46,031 nt of DNA, taken from NCBI RefSeq assembly GCF_027947535.2, contig NZ_JAAGKO020000062.1:1-46031 (forward strand), written 5' to 3'. Made by a program: the position numbers and the translations under genes. Numbering within the stretch: the first letter of the stretch is position 1; the number at the start of each line of letters is the position of its first letter. Of this stretch, positions 42,226 to 46,031 are shown in pieces. The notes beneath the pieces are model-generated. The model worked only from the letters and a program-made list of their open reading frames with translations, searched no databases and was not told where the DNA came from. The stretch comes from Streptantibioticus silvisoli (GTDB lineage Bacteria > Actinomycetota > Actinomycetes > Streptomycetales > Streptomycetaceae).

Positions 42226-43581
42226 TCATGAGTGGCCTGTAGCAACCTTCAGGACTCTGCTGACAGAGAGAACCTTGTCGGAGTAAGCATCGACATAGGC
42301 GGTGACGTCTTGGTCAGGCGTTTCCAGCGCGACGAGCCATTGGACGATCCATCGCCCTTTCGATTGTTTGGCCAGGAGGGTGGCGCCCTGCAGGTGCGCC
42401 TGCGCACCGCCGGGAGAATGCGATCGGGCAGCGAGGATCGCATTCTGCCGAGTTACATGGGTGGGCGGCAGAGGCGGATCAGCGATCTTGCGCATAATAA
42501 ATGCGCTGAGACGGCCCGTCCGTTCGATCTGGATGTCCAAGCGCATGGGCATCAAGACGTCCTCACGGTGACGCCGCCAACTGACTATCCATCCACGCTC
42601 GGCGTGTTGACCCACTGGGGACGTCGTAACGACCGAGTCCGTCAGCGCCCAGGGGGCGTGTACCTGCGCGTAGGAAATTGCGATGCGACGAGCTTCAGAA
42701 GAGGTGCTGGCATGCTGAGGCCGGCCCGGTACTGGATACCCCTGACCGTTGAGGGGATCGAGACTTGCCGTCGCTTGCTGAGCGCCGGGCCACGTTATCT
42801 CAATACTGCCACCGGCAAAAAGAGCCGTGACTGTTCCTGTCCCGTCGGGCCCGTGCGCAAAATCGACGGCCCGGAGATGGTAGTGCCCGTCAAAGGCTTG
42901 ACGGAGGACCCGATCGGCCACCTGGGTCTGCTGGCTGCTCGCAGTTGAGATGTCTTGGGTCCGGTCCATCGCGTTGGGTTTGATCCACATAAGGGCGATC
43001 ACGCCGATGAGCACGTAGGATCCGCCCACCACCCAGTTGGTCTTCGAGCGCACCGAAGACGTTCTACGGCTCTTCCGCCACAGTTGCAGCAGAGCCGCGC
43101 CGAGCAATGCACCTACAACGACTCCAATACCGTTCATCTCAAGGTCGCTGGTGTCGCAGGCTCTCCCCAGAGCCGGAAACAGTCCCTGAGCTGTCTCGAT
43201 ACCGAAGGAAAGCAGCACCATGCTACAGACGGGCAGGAGAAAACGACCCGTAGCAATTACTCCAACGAACCCCAAGGGCACGAACATCGCCAAGTTCAGA
43301 AGACCTTGTTCACCGAGAAATGGCTCAGCGAGATCTCTGTTGATGACGCACGTACTCGGTCCGGCCGTACCTCCGGTGGACCATGAAGTGAGGAGAATAA
43401 CGGCCGCCACGCCAGCCGCCCAAATCGGGGCGGCAATGTTAGCACCTCCCCTTGATCGCGCTATTTTATAGGTAGCAAAACCTACAACCAGGCTGATCAG
43501 CACACCGAATATGACGAACGTTTCATGGCCGCGAAAAACTGCTGTGAGCACAGATTGACTTTCTGGAAACGATTGACTCAA
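42226..43581 (-). CDS. VanZ-domain membrane protein with extracytoplasmic C-terminus
   Basis: About 451 aa. Residues 15-170 hold five hydrophobic segments of a VanZ-like domain with the conserved pattern LLNLAMFVPLGFVG ... SFGIETAQGLFPALGRACDTSDLEMNGIG. A further helix is at about 185-200 (VGGSYVLIGVIALMWI). The rest, about 250 residues, is soluble and includes ATALFAGGSIEIT-like strands and a PepSY-like ending (WLVALETPDQDVTAYVDAYSDKVLSV). VanZ-like domains are linked to low-level teicoplanin resistance in enterococci; in actinomycetes the role is unknown. The start is uncertain (TTG 43581 or GTG 43551). Composition is less GC-rich, suggesting transfer. Confidence 0.82.
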   Translation of the reverse strand: MSQSFPESQSVLTAVFRGHETFVIFGVLISLVVGFATYKIARSRGGANIAAPIWAAGVAAVILLTSWSTGGTAGPSTCVINRDLAEPFLGEQGLLNLAMFVPLGFVGVIATGRFLLPVCSMVLLSFGIETAQGLFPALGRACDTSDLEMNGIGVVVGALLGAALLQLWRKSRRTSSVRSKTNWVVGGSYVLIGVIALMWIKPNAMDRTQDISTASSQQTQVADRVLRQAFDGHYHLRAVDFAHGPDGTGTVTALFAGGSIEITWPGAQQATASLDPLNGQGYPVPGRPQHASTSSEARRIAISYAQVHAPWALTDSVVTTSPVGQHAERGWIVSWRRHREDVLMPMRLDIQIERTGRLSAFIMRKIADPPLPPTHVTRQNAILAARSHSPGGAQAHLQGATLLAKQSKGRWIVQWLVALETPDQDVTAYVDAYSDKVLSVSRVLKVATGHS

Positions 43582-43633
43582 CGACGGTGGGCCGCGCGAA
43601 ATTCAGCTCCGCGCGGCCACCCAAGGACAGATG

Positions 43634-44065
43634 TCAGCAGGAGTCCGCCGGCGGGGTCGTGAAAAGGCTTCCTGTGCTTTGGTTCAGCAAACCTTCGTGC
43701 GTGCTGCAGTTGGCCGAAAAAGAGAAGTCCTCCTGGTAGATTTCACCAGAGGTGGTCATGGTCTCGTACGAGGCATAGTGATTGGTACCACCGGACTCGT
43801 ACCCGAGTCTCGCACTGATTGAACTGCCGCCGGTCTTGTCGTACTCAACGTGGGCCGCAGTCTCGCCATTGTTGATGAGAAGAATTCCGTTGGACAACGT
43901 CGTACAACGATCGAACGCAGTTATTTCGCCATCACCAGGGCAGCTGAGTATTCCACTCGGCTTCATGGCCCCTGACGTCGCTGCATCCGCTTGAGCGGGA
44001 ACAGCAATGACCGGAATGATTGCCGCCGCAAAAAGAGCCACGCCATTGCGTACAGTGGAGCGCAT
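43634..44065 (-). CDS. Small secreted protein of unknown function
   Basis: 143 aa from ATG 44065, with AGGAGG 5 bases upstream. The signal peptide is GVALFAAAIIPVIAVPAQADA. The mature part is about 115 residues, beta-rich, with four cysteines (ILSCPGDGE, FDRCTTLSNG, SANCSTHEG, PADSC), suggesting two disulfides, and strands such as NGILLINNGETAAHVEYDKTG and EIYQEDFSFSANC. I do not recognise the family. It is 52 bp upstream of the VanZ-domain gene on the same strand, so the two may be cotranscribed. The AT content is higher than in core genes. Confidence 0.82.
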   Translation of the reverse strand: MRSTVRNGVALFAAAIIPVIAVPAQADAATSGAMKPSGILSCPGDGEITAFDRCTTLSNGILLINNGETAAHVEYDKTGGSSISARLGYESGGTNHYASYETMTTSGEIYQEDFSFSANCSTHEGLLNQSTGSLFTTPPADSC

Positions 44066-44299
44066 TATTCCTCCTATTTGAGTCGATCCTCGCGATTCAA
44101 CCACAAAATCTCCCCGAAGGCGGAACAGAGTCTCTCCGATTCAAGAGATCGCCGCAACCACATATTTCGTGACCCAGCTCACGCAAAAAGGTCCAACTTC
44201 CCTTTTTATTTACGTCAACCGCATTTTTTAGCCGATTGGCTAAAGCTGCCTTTTTTGGCGAGCGAAAGACCCTCAAGGCGGCCGAGCGAAGGCGTGGCT

Positions 44300-44610
44300 T
44301 CCCCCAAGACAGCTTTGCCGACCTCGGGGTGGGGTGCACGGTGTCCGCTCTCCATACCGGGCGGTCGTCCGGGGCCGGACCGGTGGTTTCGGTGCTCTGG
44401 CGGGCACGGCATGTGCTGGTGGAGGTTTCGAGAGTTCCGACGGATTGACGCCGGGGGGACTGGCCCGGTGCCGTCGGCTCCCCCGTGAGTGCCGCAGGTT
44501 TTAGCCAGGGGTGGGCGATCCTGAGTTGGGTGTGGACGGCGACAATCAGCCAGGTCCCGCGGTCAGAGGCTTCCAGTTCCCGCAGCCGGGTCCGGGTTCG
44601 TATCTGCGAA
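44300..44610 (-). pseudogene. Frameshifted C-terminal remnant of a transposase-like gene
   Basis: One minus-strand frame reads RELEASDRGTWLIVAVHTQLRIAHPW; a second frame continues with CPPEHRNHRSGPGRPPGMES and HPEVGKAVLG. Together they match the end of a streptomycete transposase family (aDRWTWLi.AahTQLRLAR ... CPa.apKp.RPGPGRPPGs.n.rP...DVGK, recalled from memory). A frameshift separates the two parts and the N-terminal portion is missing. The rest of the gap 44066-44890 shows an AT-rich patch with the inverted repeat TTTAGCC-gatt-GGCTAAA (44227-44244) and no intact gene. Confidence 0.6.
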
Positions 44611-44890
44611 CAGCCGCAAGCTGTATTCCGGCGTATGCCAGGGTCGTCCACGTCTGTGCCGTTGGCGCCGGTCTCCGAGGACCACAGCCAGACCGCGGGC
44701 GGCGCTCAGGGCCGGAGCGAAGCCGGCCACCCTGCGGCAGGCACCGGCTGGCCCTTCGCCGCCCCGGTTCCCGGACGGGCAACCGGGACCTGCTCGACCC
44801 GGGTGGGCGGGGTGCACGGACAGGCAGCGCGTGCAGGCGGGGCGACCGCCGGCGGGACCGATGCGTTGACCGGCGGCGCCCCGACCCCTC

Positions 44891-45190
44891 CTACAGGCCG
44901 CCGAGCAACTCGCGCAGCGCCTGCGTGTACGCCTCCAGCGCCTTGCGGCCGTGGGCGGTCATGGTCACCGTGGTCTTCTGCGTGGACCCGTTCCTGGTCT
45001 TCTCGCTCCGGAGGTAATCGGCCTCTTCGAGCTTGCGCAGTTGGATGATCAGGTTGCCGGGGGTCAGGCCGAGCATGTCCTGGAGGCGGGTGAAGGACAG
45101 TCCGTCACCGTCGGGCAGCGCTGCCAGCGTCGCGACGATCCTCAGCCGGGTGGGCACGTGGATCAGCGGGTCGAGCCCGTCAGCGGTCAC
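44891..45190 (-). CDS. Winged-helix transcriptional regulator (MarR/ArsR-like, HTH_34 type)
   Basis: 99 aa. The single winged helix covers almost the whole protein: DPLIHVPTRLRIVATLAAL, FTRLQDMLGLTPGNLIIQLRKLEEADYL, then the wing RNGSTQKTTVTMTAHGRKALEAYTQAL. This compact type is often autoregulatory and paired with a membrane protein. GTG 45190 overlaps the stop of the upstream membrane-protein gene (GTGA), giving a two-gene operon. A cluster of three related inverted boxes at 45871-45945 upstream of the operon is the likely binding site. Confidence 0.9.
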   Translation of the reverse strand: MTADGLDPLIHVPTRLRIVATLAALPDGDGLSFTRLQDMLGLTPGNLIIQLRKLEEADYLRSEKTRNGSTQKTTVTMTAHGRKALEAYTQALRELLGGL

Positions 45191-45852
45191 GGCCGCACCA
45201 CACTGCGGCGCTGCCCCCGGACGATGACGGCCGCGCTGGCGAGGAGCACCGCGCACAGGCCCACCCCGGCGACCGCCCACACCCCGGCCGGTCCGGCGAA
45301 CGCGCCCACCGCGCCGACCACGGCGACGGCGAGCCCGGTGCCGCACGCGCGCCGGTTCGCCCGCGCCGCCATGATGCCCGCCCACGCCAGGCCGGCGGCG
45401 ATCAGCGGCGCCGTGACCGGGTAGAGCCCGTACACGATCGCCTGGCTCACGCCGGCGGCGGCCATCACGCCCATGATCGCGAAGACGCCGACCCAGATCC
45501 CCGCCACGACGGCGCTCTCGGCCGGGCGCAGCCGGGACTTCCCGGACACCCCGGTGGTCGCGCGCCGGGCGACCGCGAGGGTCGCGACCAGGTTGAGGAC
45601 CCCGAAGGCGATCACGACCGGGATGACCCCCGCAGTCGGGTGCTGGTAGGGGTGCTGCCCGCGCACCGACAGCCAGACCGCGCCGAAGACGACCAGCACC
45701 AGGATCGCCCTGATCACCAGCAGCCACGGCTGGGCGGGTTGGAGGCGGCGCCGCGTCTGCTGCGTCGTGCTGTCCAGCAGGGCGGCGGCCTGCCGGGGAT
45801 CGAAATCGCCACCGTCGCTGTCGTCGGTGGTGGCGTCGGACATGGGGTTCAC
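45187..45852 (-). CDS. Multi-pass membrane protein paired with winged-helix regulator
   Basis: 221 aa from GTG 45852 (gggag with 6-base spacing; ATG 45843 is the alternative). A short polar N-terminus with an amphipathic helix (DPRQAAALLDSTTQQTRRRL) precedes about six hydrophobic segments (WLLVIRAILVLVVFGAVWLSV, AGVIPVVIAFGVLNLVATLAV, VVAGIWVGVFAIMGVMAAAG, APLIAAGLAWAGIMAA, LAVAVVGAVGAFA, AVAGVGLCAVLLASAAVIV). The amphipathic start with 'LLDSTTQQTRRRLQP' is typical of actinobacterial membrane partners of this regulator class. The function is unknown, possibly stress sensing or transport. Confidence 0.82.
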   Translation of the reverse strand: MNPMSDATTDDSDGGDFDPRQAAALLDSTTQQTRRRLQPAQPWLLVIRAILVLVVFGAVWLSVRGQHPYQHPTAGVIPVVIAFGVLNLVATLAVARRATTGVSGKSRLRPAESAVVAGIWVGVFAIMGVMAAAGVSQAIVYGLYPVTAPLIAAGLAWAGIMAARANRRACGTGLAVAVVGAVGAFAGPAGVWAVAGVGLCAVLLASAAVIVRGQRRSVVRP

Positions 45853-45870
45853 GGGTCTCTCCCTCGATCG

Positions 45871-45945
45871 ACTCTACGCCATAAAGTAACGCTGGTTCAT
45901 GGCGTAGAGCAAGGGCTGGAACGGGAGGACTTTATGGCGCAGAGT
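45871..45945 (-). promoter_or_regulatory. Promoter with three operator boxes for the 45852-44891 operon
   Basis: Box 1 ACTCTACGCCATAAAGT (45871-45887); box 2 ATGGCGTAGAG (45899-45909) inverted to it, 11-bp perfect arms; box 3 ACTTTATGGCGCAGAGT (45929-45945), a reverse copy of box 1 with one change. The leftward promoter TTGCTC (45912-45907), 18 bp, TACTTT (45888-45883) lies across boxes 1 and 2, so binding would block transcription. Confidence 0.8.
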
Positions 45946-46031
45946 CGGGGGTGGGGTGGGTGTTGAGCGGAGGTGGGTGTCGGCCGGGGGGCCGTTGAAC
46001 GGGGGCGTTGGGCGGGGGCGTTGGGCGGGGG

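Noticed and set aside
44221-44250. Terminator at TTTAGCC-gatt-GGCTAAA
   Set aside because: The T-run precedes rather than follows the stem on the plus strand, and the minus strand follows it with A residues, so it is not a canonical terminator; noted only as an inverted repeat.

Overview
The window is about 46 kb of very GC-rich DNA whose gene style is that of a streptomycete-type filamentous actinomycete. The indicators are strong G/C third-position bias, many GTG starts, apparently leaderless genes, TTA (bldA-type) codons confined to accessory genes, and families typical of the group: KorAB, PadR/HAAS, short MerR, orphan HATPase proteins, XRE/DUF397 whiJ-like clusters, and numerous secreted proteins. 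I see no tRNA, rRNA, CRISPR array or intact mobile element. Species cannot be told from the sequence alone.

Layout. 0.2-11.8 kb is core-like: a TetR regulator with a long basic tail, the overlapping korA-korB pair for 2-oxoacid:ferredoxin oxidoreductase, a convergent patatin-like phospholipase, an APC permease, a RarD/EamA permease with a glycine-rich tail, two uncharacterised proteins, and a HAD hydrolase. 11.9-23.7 kb holds envelope and regulatory genes: a secreted GH25 muramidase, a PadR/HAAS pair, a MerR-type regulator, an orphan HATPase, a membrane-anchored esterase, a divergent DHA2 efflux pump/MarR pair, a lipoprotein, and another TetR. 23.9-29.5 kb has secreted proteins flanking two notable genes: a putative pentameric ligand-gated ion channel and a convergent LRR-Roc-COR (Roco) GTPase.

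29.9-34.6 kb looks acquired: it is visibly less GC-rich. It holds a tightly packed cassette (four-TM protein with a cysteine-rich tail, class I methyltransferase, inositol-monophosphatase-fold protein), each gene with one TTA codon. Next comes a small secreted protein whose ribosome binding site lies in a possible leader-peptide/hairpin switch, then a lipoprotein, then a broken transposase fused to a broken Nudix gene. 34.6-38.1 kb has a Nudix hydrolase and a whiJ-like cluster (XRE regulator, two DUF397 proteins, a cysteine-motif protein, an HATPase). 38.1-38.8 kb is a dense minisatellite block. 39.4-45.9 kb has a divergent O-methyltransferase/TetR pair with a palindromic operator, an Eis-family acetyltransferase, a VanZ-domain membrane protein, a secreted protein, transposase debris, and a winged-helix regulator/membrane protein operon behind a triple operator.

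Two themes cut across the window. First, GC-rich tandem repeats (units of 8, 18, about 39, 65, 85 and 148 bp) recur in intergenic DNA and as in-frame low-complexity tails on otherwise ordinary proteins. Second, one-component regulators sit beside the genes they probably control, often with a visible palindrome. The best candidates for undescribed biology are the leader-peptide/RBS switch at 32.93-33.03 kb, the TTA-marked three-gene cassette at 29.9-32.7 kb, and the ion channel/Roco neighbourhood.
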